Below are positions 1 through 11,889 of a DNA stretch of 64,000 nt, piece after piece. Below the pieces are notes generated by a model. It did no database searches and was not told the DNA's origin. It saw only the letters and a program-made list of their open reading frames with translations. Both the position numbers and the translations under genes were made by a program. Position 1 is the stretch's first letter. Every line of letters begins with the position of its first letter. The DNA is from Micrasema longulum (taxonomy: Eukaryota > Arthropoda > Insecta > Trichoptera > Brachycentridae). The stretch spans positions 1-64,000 of the forward strand of contig JAGVSM010002678.1 in NCBI GenBank assembly GCA_022494885.1, written 5' to 3'.

Positions 1-245
1 AAACCAACATTCAAAACCCACCATAAACTTTCACCATAGTTGTTGCACAAAAATATAAAACCAACACTACATGCATTTTAATAAGCACATGCACTGATTA
101 GGACCAATATGCACTGATTAAATTATGAAAATATTTTATGTTGTTTGAGAAATAGTTTAAAAAAGTAGAGGAGATGGGGGAGGGGGTGAGCTTAACAGGT
201 TTCGGGTGACCATTACAGTGGAACATCGTATAACAGACTATATTG
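1..245 (-). repeat. Dispersed repeat, copy 1
   Basis: On the reverse strand this matches about 11235-11460 over most of its length, including the motif TTCACCATAGT and a G-rich block (GGGGGAGGGGGTGAGC here). No coding potential was seen. It is probably the edge of a non-autonomous element that continues outside the window. Confidence 0.5.
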
Positions 246-544
246 AAAGGTGGTTTGATTATTGATCAAAGGAACATTATTTTTTTTATACAATATTTCC
301 ATATTATTTACTTTAAACTCTTTATTATTTTTATGTAAGATTTTAACTCCTGTATTTTTATAAGTAATGATTTAAATAGATTAGGTAATTTGCGAATTCG
401 AAGAAATTATTATTGTGAAGACACCTCATATGGTCTTTAACACGAATATCGAAATTTCTTGATGTTCTTCCAACGTAAACTGAAGGACAAGAATTGCATT
501 TTAATTGTTACCTAAATTATATAATAAACTATTTTATCTTAAAC

Positions 545-1000
545 CAGTAGACATAGAAAAGTCGGTAAGTGGTTTTATACAAATATTTAATAACATTTAG
601 TAAAATGTTTGACCACAAAGTTAATGCTTTAAATATTAATAATAATAGTAAACAAATTATTCATTTTGAACTAGGACCGAATTTAAACGAAGAAGAACTT
701 CAGCCCTACGGGAAATTGGATGCAAAAAATGTTTTCTTACGCGCGGTAAAAATTAGATCATTAAATTGTTTGCAAAAGTTTCTTGAAAATGTACGAAAAA
801 ACTATTTTGAACTTCGTCACTAGTTCTTATGAATCAGCAATGATAAGTGAGTTTTAGAAGATTTCCGTTTTACTTACCGTCAACGGACTAATCGGCAGAA
901 CTGACCAAGAAGAAGCGGAAGAGAATTGGAGACGTCACACGCGGAGTGATTTCAGAAATACAAAATTTAAAAATATTATAGCGCTGATTATACGATACAT
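545..1000 (+). repeat. Repeat family X, copy 1, with an 84-codon open frame
   Basis: This segment recurs inverted at 8205-8525, in part at 11505-11645, and diverged at 63690-63985. An open frame at 569-823 overlaps it and contains LDAKNVFLRAVKIRSLNCLQ. I do not recognise the peptide. Because the DNA is repeated and the other copies break the frame, a transposon remnant is more likely than a cellular gene. Confidence 0.55.
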
Positions 1001-1159
1001 AAAAAATAAAAATAAATATTTTACCTTAGTAAAAACCATTGAACTGCTGCAATGCTTGTGTTTTTGATTACCATTATGTTCAATATTCCATTTTACTCGT
1101 ATCAGAGTTTTTAGTTCGGTTTTTTCTTGTAGCAATGAAGCAAGCAAACCTTTGCAGTA

Positions 1160-3629
1160 CCGTCAAACGTGACAATTTCGCCCAGTTTTAACAAACTTTT
1201 ACATGTCATATTTTTTTGTATAGGACTACTCCTATCCATTTTGTTGAATGGTGATACTAATTATTCTGAGCATTTTTACAAGTAAAAAACGTTTGCTTTT
1301 CTTTTATTTATGCAATTTTAGAAGACAAAACATGCTGGGCAAAATTATCTCCACTTGTTGACAATTTTGCCCCCTTGGTAATTAACTGTTATTTTTGGTT
1401 TTATCATCCTTATCATACGGTTTATTACTACTTTTTGGGCGAAAAAAACTGTTTATGTTTAAACAATAGCATCATTGAGGCATCACCATTATAAAATCAA
1501 TGAAAAAAAACAGTGAGCAAAATTGTCAACTATTTCCTCAATTTTTCTATACAATGTGGATTTGTAAGCCAGGGTTGGCACATAATTGGATTTTTAACAT
1601 AACCAAAGGAGTTTATCTCTAATCCTTTTAATTTGTTCGTGTTTGACTATGCATAAGCCAATTATTTTTTTTACAAACCATTTCAGTTCTGATGCGATTT
1701 TCGTAATTAAGGGAGATTGCCCCCAAAACGATTTTTCTTTAAATGTGTATGTAGAAAAAAAAAACGATCTTTATTTTTTTTGTACAGCAGTGCAATTATT
1801 TGCTAGATTACCTATACCTACAATTTGTATTTTATGTACAGAATTCAAAATATTTTGTATGTTTTATTTTCTTCTTAGACCGTTAAAAATATTTATACAA
1901 AAAAAATAAAAAATAAGTCTTCATAATTTCACAAAAAGCCGGTAAATTTAAAAATAAAACTTTCTAAAATGTGGTCGGATATTCTCACATTATTTTTGAA
2001 TGGTAAAAATTCAAATTGGATTTTGTACAATTTTTAATTTACTCACAGAAAATGACTCAATCTTGCAGTTTTTAAGATTTGCATTGAATTTATGAAAACC
2101 TTGACGCAAGATTACAGGTTCAGGTAAAGATTTCACTATGTTCCAATTAAATACATCAGCAATATCCCCAACTTAAGATCACACAAAGCTCCATTACGTT
2201 TGCGTCTTACAAATGACATAACAATATTAAAATTGTGGTAGTTGATGCGCTGATAACTTAACCGACATAATATTTGTCATTTTGCGTATCAATAGTGTTA
2301 AACTTTACTAAAACGAAAGCGACTTCTTCATCGTTATTAATTTCAAGCGGATCAGACACTGTTTTTTCGTTTTCGTCGGCCGAAGATTCGGAGGCACGTT
2401 CATATTCGTCTCAATGACTTATGATGAATGTCTCGAAATCTGTTGATTCATCAACTGAGTAGGCATCAAAGTCTGTTGTTTCCGTGTCGCTATGACATTT
2501 TTTTCAATGTTCTCCTCTATAAGGTGTAGGTATCTTATTTTTTGGTATGTGTATTTTTGTACATACACAAATCTGGATTTCTCCCGAGGGGGAGTAGGTA
2601 TATATTTTTTTTATCAATATTAAAAATACTTAACTTCAATATTAATACATAGATGGTGCTCCAACACGCTAGTGAATGCTTTCTCATTTAATAAGATATA
2701 TATACAAGAATCAAAATGGTACCAGTGTCGATATTCGCTAATAAGCGGAATGGGGAATGTTGTAAAAAACGTAAAGTGGCCACTCAACCCAGCCAATGAC
2801 AGGTCATAAGCCCTGTAAACGCTTGAATATCGATAATCCTGAATTTGAAAAAATTCTACCTCATCTCTGTAGGAATATTGATAAAAAAAAATGTGTAGGT
2901 ATCTTTTGATCCTGATGGCAGAGAAAAATCGGATGGATTGTTTACTAATTGCTGTGTGGTATAAAAAGTTTAAATGAACAGAATAACTGCCTTGTCATTT
3001 TCAGCGTGTATATGAGTTGAAACCCCCATCAGATTTTTAAATCTTATTTGTTAAATCTTTGCCAAAAAATCTGATTTATGGGCCAGTTTGAACAAAACAT
3101 CCCGTTACCTCGTTTAAAATCATGTTTTTGCCATTTACTTCATTTTCTTTCATATTTTCTACTTTGTTTTTTTCTACTTTCTTGGATAATGTTTTTTCAA
3201 TAAAGTTTGTAGCGACAACCCTAGACGTGGGCAAAATTGTCAAAACACTATCTAAGAAATCTAAGACAATTTTGCCCACTTAAATATCTATTGTGTTTGT
3301 TCAAATAGATATACAGAAATACGTTATATAGCGTCTTTATTATGTATGTAATGAAATATATAAAACTTACTTGCCTCCTTTTAACAAAAACTCCGCAACA
3401 ACAAAAGTTTTGACAATATTTGTAGATATACACAAACAGACCTTCAAGTTTAACTTCAAATTTCAAGTGATCAACTGAAGCTGGCGGTAAACTAAATATT
3501 TAGTTTTGCCATGGAACTATCAAAATATACTTACCAAATGTAATTTTTATGATACCAGTAACTTTTCTTACGTTAAAACTTGATTTTGTTAAGGATTTCG
3601 GGAGTGGGCAAAATTTTCATGTTTGACGG
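1160..3629 (-). mobile_element. Degenerate pogo-like DNA transposon
   Basis: A 26-bp imperfect terminal inverted repeat (CCGTCAAACGTGACAATTTC left; CCGTCAAACATGAAAATTTT right, reverse complement) is flanked by TA at 1158-1159 and 3630-3631. Between 2230 and 2500 the minus strand encodes an acidic Ser/Asp/Glu-rich stretch followed by LVKFNTIDTQNDKYYVG, which resembles the C-terminus of pogo/Tigger-class transposases; a stop codon interrupts it. TA target duplications fit the Tc1/mariner/pogo superfamily. The class is an inference; the element boundaries are directly visible. The short open frames on it (1643-1909, 3076-3466) look like chance. Confidence 0.65.
2745..2890 (+). repeat. Single arm of foldback family F
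   Basis: It carries the family core GTGGCCACT...CAGCCAATGACAGGTCATAAGCCCTGTAAA that recurs at 33600-33896, 40146-40386, 43915-44345 and 52566-52995. Only one arm is seen here, inside the pogo-like element. Confidence 0.6.
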
Positions 3630-3631
3630 TA

Positions 3632-4727
3632 CCTAGGCGATCGATGCAACTGTTGTTTTAATATGTATATTTATCATAATATATATATTATTCCAGATCA
3701 ACTTGAAGTTTATCATCATCTCATTTGATGGATTGAAATAAAATTGTAATTTACTAGGAAAATTTTAACCTTCGTTTTGTGACTGTCAGTTGTTGAATAA
3801 TATATCATATGTACTCTTGTACTATGTACCCATTTACATATTTTTTTCTGATGTTTAACTCGCTTCGAATTCTTGCACCATTTTTTTTTTCGTGGCTAAG
3901 ATCATACATTAATTATCATTTATATTTTGTGGAATATTAAAGCCGGGTCGTTCGGAAAGACTTTCTTTAGGTGTTCATCATTTTTACATTTTTTTTTCTC
4001 TTTTTTTAACATACGAGTCATCATTAACAGAATGTACTCAAATCTTTGCAAACAAGTATTGGATTGTACTCTACGATTATATCTAGACATTTATGCACAA
4101 CAGATACGGAGACATTGTTTTTACGAAGGGAATATGGAAGTCTAGCCATTTAAATAATTTGTGGCTGGTTTATTCATCATTCTTTCACAAGCCCGGAATA
4201 ACGTACAAAATATAATATATATTTAGAGGGAATTTTTATAATTCTAATGATATAACTATAAATGTGTTCAAAACCAGTTTTCATTTATAATTTTAAGGTT
4301 TAAAAATGAGCCCATACAAAACGGCTCGCAGTTAGCATCGCGTCATTTTGACGTCACGCGTTATCCGACTGCGCTTCAAATAAACATTGAGTACAAGTTA
4401 TGCGCCAAAACGTCATTCGTGCCGTTTGTCTTTAAGGGCGTGTAACGCACGTTTTCGGGTAATTCAAATTATGGATGTTTTGTAAAACCTTTGTAGAACA
4501 TTTATCCGACGTCTGCGTCGGACGACAAAAATATTTATACCGTTACCATTGTAATTTTTTGCTTATTTAAAAATAAAAAAATATAAAAACGTGAAAAGAT
4601 CCTATTATTTGAAATTATAATTACTGGATTAATAGTTTTCAGATTTTCGGGAATGTTCCTTAGAGTTCTTGACATATTGACCTGAAACTCCGTGTATTTA
4701 CCAAATACTTTATTCTTTTATTTTTAG
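3632..4727. other. Region upstream of the first transporter exon
   Basis: No gene is seen. A weak single arm of foldback family F lies near 4110-4180 (GGGAATATGGAAGTCTAGCC). A GC-richer patch at about 4310-4520 contains no long frame. The missing 5' exon of the downstream transporter was looked for here; no ATG-initiated segment with a convincing donor in the required phase was found. Confidence 0.4.
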
Positions 4728-5100
4728 AAGAAAGCAGCACAGATGACATCCCCCAAGAAAAAAATGAGGACGCGATACAAAAGGCCATCGGTTCGATGGG
4801 GAAATACCAGATATATCTTTGCCTCATCGTATTCCTCACGAAGTTTCCTGTTGCCTTCCATCAGCTCGGCATTGTCTTCCTCGCTCCTCCTGTGAACTTC
4901 GTCTGCCTAGATGGTGGAATGAACGAGACAAATAAGTGCCCGTGTGATGAGAAGGATTATGACAGGAGTGTATTCCATGAGACGATCAACATGTCCTGGG
5001 ATCTGGTTTGCCAGAAAAAAACCCTCGCCGACCTTAATCAAACAATTCTTATGTTGGGAATATTGATCGGCAGTGTCGTGTTTGGATCAATTTCAGATAG
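4728..5100 (+). CDS. Transporter gene 1, first visible coding exon
   Basis: The acceptor TTTTTAG ends at 4727 and the donor GTAAAT starts at 5101. The first two bases complete a codon begun in an unseen exon. It encodes an acidic N-terminal tail, TM1 (LCLIVFLTKFPVAFHQLGIV), the Cys-rich extracellular loop and the start of TM2. The first internal Met is at 4796. Confidence 0.9.
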
Positions 5101-8100
5101 GTAAATAAAATTTTTCTTCTCACTTTAGAATATCGTTTATCTGTTGTACAAAATGAAAACGGCAAATTTCACAGCTTAATAATATACTCTAAATATAGAA
5201 TCAGCAAAAGTTGACTTATTGCATTAGTTATTATTCATTTATTCTTATAACAACATATAAATTGTGTTCAAAATATATACAGGACACAGATCTAACATTT
5301 TATTTTTCTTCATTTACTAATTTTCTAACCATAGACCATGTTCTAAGATTTAGTCCACATCACGAATTTCTGGTTGTATGATAAAATAATGGTAAAATAC
5401 TCCAAGTGTTCCTTTCATATAAAGTTTCTTTTTTAAAAATATATATATATATTTTACGTTTATGACTGTACCTAACACTAACAGTAAAAAAAGTCCTGAC
5501 TAAGGAAACTTCTAGCTAGTCAAAACTTTAAGCAAACCATACATTATGTAAACAAAATAGTGTGTAATAAATAATAAAACATCATCCTCTTCCATCTGAA
5601 CATATCTTTAACTGACTTCCTGAGTGAGATTAAAGTTTTTTGAATTCGGAATATTTCCTGAAATATCCATAATTAAAAAACCCTTTTATTTTGAAAGATA
5701 GATTTAGATAGATTTAGACTGAATTGCCTATTAAGTCCTCCTTACTAAATTTGTGAACCTAGAACAACGACAGATTTGCGACAAAAAAGGCTTTTTATGT
5801 TTTAGGTTTGAAAATAAATAAATATACACAACTAACACAAGTATCAAAGGATATAATTTTGTACTTTAGAGTTGTGACATAGTGTCAACAAAAATTTAAA
5901 CTGCTATTGTGTAAAGTTGAAGAAAATCACATGCATTGTTGTTCTGCGACCATGACGAAATCGATTTTAATTTTAACAATTTGCTTTCGGTTTTTGAAAA
6001 ACTGAAGTTCAATCAATAAAAATGTCTATTTAACTTTGACGTTATTGCACCTTTTTATATTTATTGTGCTGAAAAATATCCCATTAAAATTGCATAAAAC
6101 TTTATATTTACGTACCGCAGATTATTTTTCATAAATCTTCAATACAATCGATTTAACCTAGTATTGTAATGGATTTTATCTAATTAAATATCATACCATT
6201 AAATTAATAATTTATTTTACTAAATTTAAACTATATATGAAATGCATCTTTATGAGAAACATGTATTTTTGTTTGAATTATTCGTATTTTTTCAGATATG
6301 GTCGAAGAGGTCCTCTGGTATGCGCTGTAATCCTTCAACTGATAGCAGGATTAGGCTCATCCCAAACTCCGGAGTTCTGGTCTTTTACCTTTTTAAGATT
6401 CGTCCTTGGAGCGGCTACAGGTGGAACAATGGTAGTCGGCTACGTCTTGACTATGGAGTTTATGGGCAAAGAGTACAGGGAACCCATCTCTGCTCTCTAC
6501 CAATTACCCTTTAACATTGGACATCTGATGCTCGCCGGATTTGGGTACTTCTTCAGAACATGGTCGGTTTTCCAACTGGCTATATCAATACCTTCAGTTC
6601 TGATGCTGTCATATTACTGGCTGCTTCCAGAATCTCCGAGATGGTTGTTAGCTATTGGAGAAACTGAAAGAGCTATAACCGTCATGGAAAAAGCAGCAAA
6701 AGTGTAAGCTATGTTTTTATACAGTGTTTACTTAAATTTGACACGTTTCGTCTTGGGCTTTTCCGACTCTTATTTAGGAAATTAAATTATGAAAGTAGGC
6801 TGAATGCAGTTCAAATGCGATCTCTCAGGTGCTCAGATGTCTAGATCTCGTCAGTATGCACGGTTGGAACAAGCATTATGGGCAAAACCGAGAAAGGAGT
6901 GCTGCGTTGGTCATATAGAGCGAATAGACAGCAAAAGAACGGCTAAAAATAATGACGATGCGAAAGATGAGGGATGTAGAAAACGAGGAAGACTAAAAAG
7001 AACATGGCGCCATCAAATTTAACAAATACTAAAAAGGACATGTCAAAAATCGGATAAATTATATATATTATGTGAAGAGGAAGCTAGGTTTACATAGTTC
7101 TGTTGTTGTTTATAGTATATTTTATACTAAGACTTATATCGTATGTAGGTATTTGAATCGACTTTCTCGTCTAATAGTCAATCAAACAACGTTATATTTT
7201 AAAGTAAATTACTTATCTTATTTTTTTAACTATTTTATTAATTTAAACACTACAGTTTACATACTTGCACAAGGGCGGGTATATTGCCTTAAGGCAATTC
7301 CTTCGTACCTACCCAAACCGTTCAATTCGAGAAAATCAGTGGTATATGAACAACACAAAATATTGATAAAAATATTTATTTTTTTAAGAAGTGAAAATTT
7401 ACTAAATATCCGCACTATACTTTGAAGAGAGGAGGTGGTAAAGAGGGAAGGAAAAGGGGAGGAAAAGCTGAAATATTTAGGAAGTGACGTTTCATTAGTG
7501 ATTCGAATGTAAAAAAAGTAGGGGCGTCTCTACCATTAGTGGGTAAATCATTCTATAATCGTAATTAGCATGTATTGTAGTTGAGTTCTATAGATAAATT
7601 TAATAAATGTTAAATATTATTTATGTAATAAATAAAGTTAGATAAAAATGTATAAAATTATATCACCATCATTCCCTTACAGCATCTAATGGTGCATAGG
7701 GCACTGCATTGGTACACCAATCGCAGCGTATCTTGATCATTTTTGTTACATGATGGTAAGATGACTAGTCTTACGCTTCGGGTACCAGGCCAGGGATATG
7801 AAATATTCTAGTGTGAAAACGCCCTTTTAAAAAAATATTTCATGTCAACGATGTCGGAAATCGAGCCCGAGACCTCTTGCATGGTAGGCAACAGCGCTGA
7901 CCATTACACCATGGGACCGATCAATTAATATAATAACCAAATAATTAAGAATAGTCCAGAAGGAGAGTAGAATCATATTTGAATACATCGGGATGTGTCC
8001 AATAATCCCCCCACTATGCTCCACTTTCGCCGCGCGCATTCGTGATGTCGCCGCGTAATGTTGCACGATGGGAAAAAAAAAATCATAACACAAATGTAAG

Positions 8101-9923
8101 GTAAAAAAAAAAAAAAAGCAATCTGTTAATTTCTCTAAAATTTTATTGTGCACGCGGAAATGTTGATTGACACAATAAAGTAGATAAGTTATAATTTTTT
8201 TTTATTATTTTTATGTATCGTATTATCAACAATATGATTTTTAAAGTTCTGTATTTTTTAAATTACTCCGCGTGTGACGTCTCAAATGATGTCTTCTTCT
8301 CGGTGAGTTTAGCTGACTGGTCTGTTGACTAACCGTAAACCGAAAATCTATCACAACTCTCTTATTATTGGTTGAGTCGGAAGAACAAGCGACGTCGTTC
8401 AATGTTGTTCGTTTTTATTAAATTGTTTTTTATTATTTTTTTATGATCTAATTACAACTACAATTTAATGATCTAATTTTTACCGCGCGTAAGAAAACAT
8501 TTTTTGTATCCAATTTCCCGAGGGGCTGATGATCCTCATTGAGGCGCGCATCAGCTCTTATTTGTGTTATAGACATGCGTTATTACAATTATGTACACTT
8601 TTATGTTTATAAATTTGTATAAACCTCTCTTTTTTTGAGTTACACTTCGACCGGCTTTGAGGTTACTACCTCGTCGTCAAGAATTAAACTAACTTATAAT
8701 TACACGCGTTGCTGTTTATATTATAAAATATTGTATGAAAGAGACAGAAAAATGAAAGAAAGAGAGAGAAAGGAGATAAAATGAATCATAACGGGAATTT
8801 TTAAAAGAGGACTCGAAGTTAAATTTAATTGATTATTTATTATTTAAAGTTTTTATTTAAAATTTTCATTGATAAACCCTTCCGGGTTACATACATTTAA
8901 CAAAATATTTTTACTTTTAAAATTTACATTCTACTGTTAATAATAATATTTTTATTATATTTTGTAAAGGTTGTTTGAGTCTTTTGTTTAATTTTGTCTG
9001 GTAGTTTATTGTATAATTTCAGTCCATGGTTTATTAGTCTCGATTGTCCTTTTCTCGTTTTAGAAGGTTGTATATGATGTTTTTCTGATACTCTCGTATT
9101 GTGTTCATGTTAACTACAGTTTTTGTTCAGTTACATTTAATTGTTTTAATAAAATATGTATTTTATTTTTAGGAATAAACTACCCACCGAAAACATTTCT
9201 GCCTCCATAAATGAATATCAGAATACAAGAACCAAATCGCAAATGCAGAAAGGAAATCTGTTGGACTTATTCAGAACCCCCAACATCCGCAAAAACACAA
9301 TCTGCATGGCCATCAACTGGCTCGTCTGTGGGTTTGGATACTTCGGGGTGTCGCAATATATCGGGAAACTAGCTGGAGACATATTTGTGAACGTGGCAAT
9401 ATCCGCAACGGTCACTATTCCTGGAACGCTACTGTCCATTCCTCTCATGAAGAGAATGGGAAGAAGGACATTGATGATCGGGACGTTGGTATTGACTTCG
9501 GCGTGCCTCTTTGCAATAGCAATTATCCCGAAATCGGCGCATATTGGACAAGTCGTATTGGCTTGCATCGGAGATGTTGGCATGTTTATAGCCTTCATTG
9601 TTGTTTATCTATACGCTTCAGAATTATTCCCGACCGTGGTTCGGAATGCTGGTATAGGATTATCATCCATGCTGGCAAGAGTCGGATCGATGGTCGCTCC
9701 CTTTGTGGCTGGTCTGGGAAGTAACGCGGAATGGCTGCCTCCAGTAATTTTCGGAATCGTCCCCCTAATCGGTGCCGGCTTGTGTCTTCTCATGCCTGAG
9801 ACAAAGGGGTGTCAACTTCTAAATACTATAGAGGAGGGAGAAAACTTCGGAAAGAAAAAATTCAACAACTCAACTGCCATGAGTGAATTAAGGCCGGCGC
9901 TAAATCAGAATAAGAACATTTAA
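4728..9923 (+). CDS. Organic cation transporter-like protein (MFS, SLC22 family), 5' incomplete
   Basis: Predicted plasma-membrane MFS transporter for organic cations, carnitine-like or other small organic ions; the substrate cannot be read from sequence. Exons are 4728-5100, 6296-6703 and 9173-9923, giving about 510 codons against 500-560 usual for the family. Exon 1 has TM1, the large extracellular loop with spaced cysteines, and WDLVCQKKTLADLNQ before TM2. The exon 1/2 join creates the MFS loop motif DRYGRR. Exon 2 carries PESPRWLL after TM6. Exon 3 covers TM7-12 with ELFPTVVRN and PETKG. All donors and acceptors are GT-AG and the phases agree. No in-frame ATG precedes 4796, and the exon opens with two bases of a split codon, so an upstream coding exon is missing. 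A paralogue lies on the opposite strand at 22162-29938. The family assignment is firm. Confidence 0.93.
5101..6295 (+). other. Intron of transporter gene 1
   Basis: AT-rich intron. It contains a short TA microsatellite near 5440-5452 but no recognisable gene or element. Confidence 0.7.
6296..6703 (+). CDS. Transporter gene 1, middle exon (TM2-TM6)
   Basis: The acceptor TTTTTTCAG ends at 6295 and the donor GTAAGC starts at 6704. The exon enters with one base completing Arg of DRYGRR and leaves two bases for Val. It contains VGYVLTMEFMGKEYRE and the family motif PESPRWLL near its end. Confidence 0.94.
6790..7080 (+). mobile_element. RTE-like LINE fragment, C-terminal end of ORF2
   Basis: The broken frame includes LNAVQMRSLRC, then VGHIERIDSKR, then DEGCRKRGRLKRTWRHQI and a stop. 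These blocks occur in the same order in a copy at 37195-37488 plus 39285-39420. Part of the sequence between the first two blocks is missing, so the copy is deleted and dead. It lies in an intron of transporter gene 1. Confidence 0.7.
7664..7922 (-). repeat. tRNA-derived SINE, family A
   Basis: Read on the minus strand it starts with a tRNA-like head (TGGTGTAATGGTCAGCGC A box; GGTTCGATTTCC-like B box) and ends in a GAT/TGATGAT tail after a conserved GGTGTACCAAT segment. Other copies are at 22509-22775 (+), 24983-25170 (-), 35537-35768 (-) and 45666-45901 (-). Confidence 0.85.
7925..8195 (+). mobile_element. MITE family A, 3'-truncated copy
   Basis: It starts with AATTAAGAATAGTCCAGAA and continues with the same internal sequence as the complete copies at 27099-27884 and 46093-46676, including GTCGCCGCGTAATGTTGC. 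It breaks off after TAGATAAGT and lacks the second terminal repeat. Confidence 0.8.
8205..8525 (-). repeat. Repeat family X, copy 2
   Basis: This is an inverted copy of about 705-1000. The best block is TTTTTACCGCGCGTAAGAAA, and GTGTGACGTCTC is also shared. The frame that is open in copy 1 is broken here. Confidence 0.7.
8855..9115 (-). mobile_element. LINE ORF2 C-terminal fragment
   Basis: The minus strand reads KTRKGQSRLINHGLKLYNKL followed by PDKIKQ, typical of the extreme C-terminus of insect jockey/CR1-type reverse-transcriptase ORFs, then an AT-rich 3' tail. It ends about 55 bp before the last exon of transporter gene 1. Confidence 0.65.
9173..9923 (+). CDS. Transporter gene 1, last exon (TM7-TM12)
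   Basis: The acceptor TTTTTAG ends at 9172 and the first base completes Val. It encodes the cytosolic loop, then TM7-12 with KRMGRR, ELFPTVVRNAGIG and LMPETKG, and a hydrophilic C-terminal tail. The TAA stop is at 9921-9923. Confidence 0.95.
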
Positions 9924-9987
9924 TTATTATAGTTTTCTGTGATAAATGAGAACTCCTATTTACTTTAATAAGTTATTAAGTTTTTTT

Positions 9988-9993
9988 AATAAA
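9988..9993 (+). terminator. Poly(A) signal AATAAA of transporter gene 1
   Basis: Canonical AATAAA 65 bp after the stop codon, followed by a T-rich stretch. Confidence 0.7.
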
Positions 9994-10240
9994 AGAGAAT
10001 TTTTATTTTTTTATCTTTCATTGTAAGTATTTTCATGCTAGCATTTAAAATACTTTAAATAGGATTCTAAAGGAAATTCCATAATTAACTAATGTCAAAT
10101 AATAATCGTATATCTCCACATACCGATTTTTGTATGTCTACCGGTTTTCTGACGAAGACGTCAAACTATCATTCGAGATTCGAAATTTTGAGAGTATTGA
10201 GGGATTTTCAATATCGACACTCTCGGAATTCCGAAACCTA

Positions 10241-10490
10241 GGCCCCGATTACAATGGGAAGTTAACATTTATCTTCAATTTTATCTACAAAGTAAAATTA
10301 AGTTTTCTGTATGAAAAGCAGAATATGCATACATTTTTTTCTTCTAAACATGTTCAATTATAGGTTACCGACGAAGATGCTTTAAACTTTAAATTTTCAT
10401 ATAAATAAACTTATTTTCGTACACAAATATCTGTTTTTCTTTATAGACAGTCGAAGATAGCTCTGTTTACTTCCCATTGTAATCGGGGCC
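10241..10490. mobile_element. 250-bp MITE with 22-bp inverted termini
   Basis: It starts GGCCCCGATTACAATGGGAA and ends with the inverse, TTCCCATTGTAATCGGGGCC. There is no coding capacity. A related, inverted and partly degraded copy follows at 10495-10735. Confidence 0.85.
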
Positions 10491-10494
10491 CTGG

Positions 10495-10735
10495 GCCGCG
10501 ATTATGAACGGTTATCTTCATCGGTATAATATACTGAGACGGTATAAACAAATATCGATATGTATGTACGAAAGTGTGTTTATTTGTATAAAAATTCAAA
10601 GTATCTTCGTCGGCAACCGGTAATTAAGATGTTAAGAAAAAAATATATAAACATATTCTAATTTTCAAACAGAAAACTTAATTTTACTTTGTAGATAAAA
10701 TTGAAGATAAATTTTAACTTCCCACCAGAATACGT
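10495..10735. mobile_element. Second, inverted copy of the 250-bp MITE
   Basis: It shares the internal block ATTTTACTTTGTAGATAAAA in reverse orientation with 10241-10490, and TATCTTCGTCGG with the segment just inside the other end. Its termini have decayed (GGGCCGCGATTATGAACGG). Confidence 0.7.
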
Positions 10736-11057
10736 ACCCAGCAATGGAATTATAAACGCTCTCTATGGAGTAGAGAACGCATGCTAGCACGTAATTTACC
10801 TACAATTGCTTGCTAGCAACCCTCGCAGGTAACGAATAAGAGACTTTCTGTACAAGTTTGAAGGAAATCCACTAGTTATGTTCAGTCTTGAGTCTCGAGA
10901 CTCAAAATTTGTGTCAAGACACTAATTACACTAATATTTCATTTATATCAATTTTCCATGGTGCTATTTGTGAAAATCTGGCTTATTTGTTTATTTTTTA
11001 ATATTATATCTAGCAACTGCAGCTATTGGTTATAAAAATAAAGATTTTAAAATATCA

Positions 11058-11407
11058 TAAAACCAACGTGCTGATACAATACATGCTTTTAGTAGCTAAC
11101 ACTAACGTGCACCGTTTTTTTTTTTTTTTTTTTAATATTTTATGTTCTGGGATTAAAAGTAAATAATATAAAAATGTTTTACATCAGGAAGGCTTTGAAA
11201 AATAATGTGCCTTAAATCAATAATTAAATAACCTTTTAATATTACCAATCATACAATTTTTCCTATCTAATAGTCACCTTATACCTGGTAAACTCACGCT
11301 CCCCCTTCCCCCTCTCCCATTTTTTCAGGTATTTCTCCCACAACATCAAACATTAAAAAAAATTATAATTAGCTGCTAAAAACATATGTCGAATGAACAC
11401 GTTGGTT
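11058..11407. mobile_element. MITE with AAAACCAACGTG termini
   Basis: AAAACCAACGTG at the left and CACGTTGGTTTT at the right form inverted ends about 350 bp apart. A related sequence occupies 1-245 in the other orientation. No frame is present. Confidence 0.55.
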
Positions 11408-11504
11408 TTATTTTTTGTCCAACTACTATGGTGAAGGTGTATAGTGGGATTTGCATGTTAGTGTTATTAGTATCCTGACTAAGAGACGGGTGCGTCTCTA
11501 TACT

Positions 11505-11645
11505 GATAGACATGGAAAACTCCGTAAGTGGTCATATGAAATTATTTACTAACATTTAATAAAATGTTTAATCACAAAGTTAATGCTTTAAATATTAAAA
11601 ATATTAAATCATTAAATAATAAAAAACGATAACGATACGCCAGAC
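11505..11645 (+). repeat. Repeat family X, copy 3 (partial)
   Basis: It matches 545-660, including ACAAAGTTAATGCTTTAAAT. The open frame of copy 1 is not kept. A further scrap near 12170-12225 (ATAGCGCTGATAATACGAT) matches the end of the family. Confidence 0.7.
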
Positions 11646-11804
11646 GGAATATTTAACGTTTTAAAAACTCCCATATCTTTTAAAAACATACAAACCTACT
11701 TAAAACATGCATCTACGGAATCATTAAAAAAAGATATTATCATTTACCATTATCATAAATAATCTATTTATTTTTAGTCGTAAAGAGCCGTTCTATTAGA
11801 ATAT

Positions 11805-11885
11805 GTAGTTTTATACTAGAACTGGGTTCGAACCTCGGACCTCTGATTAGTCCACTACACGACCACTGGACGACAGGATTTCAAC
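11805..11885 (-). repeat. tRNA-like SINE head, family C
   Basis: The minus strand contains the B box GGTTCGAACCC-like sequence, with an A-box-like TGGTCGTGTAGTGGAC upstream. Related heads are at 49430-49510 and 53325-53395. It is too degraded to be a tRNA gene. Confidence 0.55.
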
Positions 11886-11889
11886 CTGA

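Noticed and set aside
545..565. GTAAGT at 565 as the donor of the missing first exon of transporter gene 1
   Set aside because: It lies in a repeated element and no transporter-like N-terminus precedes it.
9218..9793. Minus-strand frames of 126 and 62 codons
   Set aside because: Antisense shadows of the conserved transporter exon.
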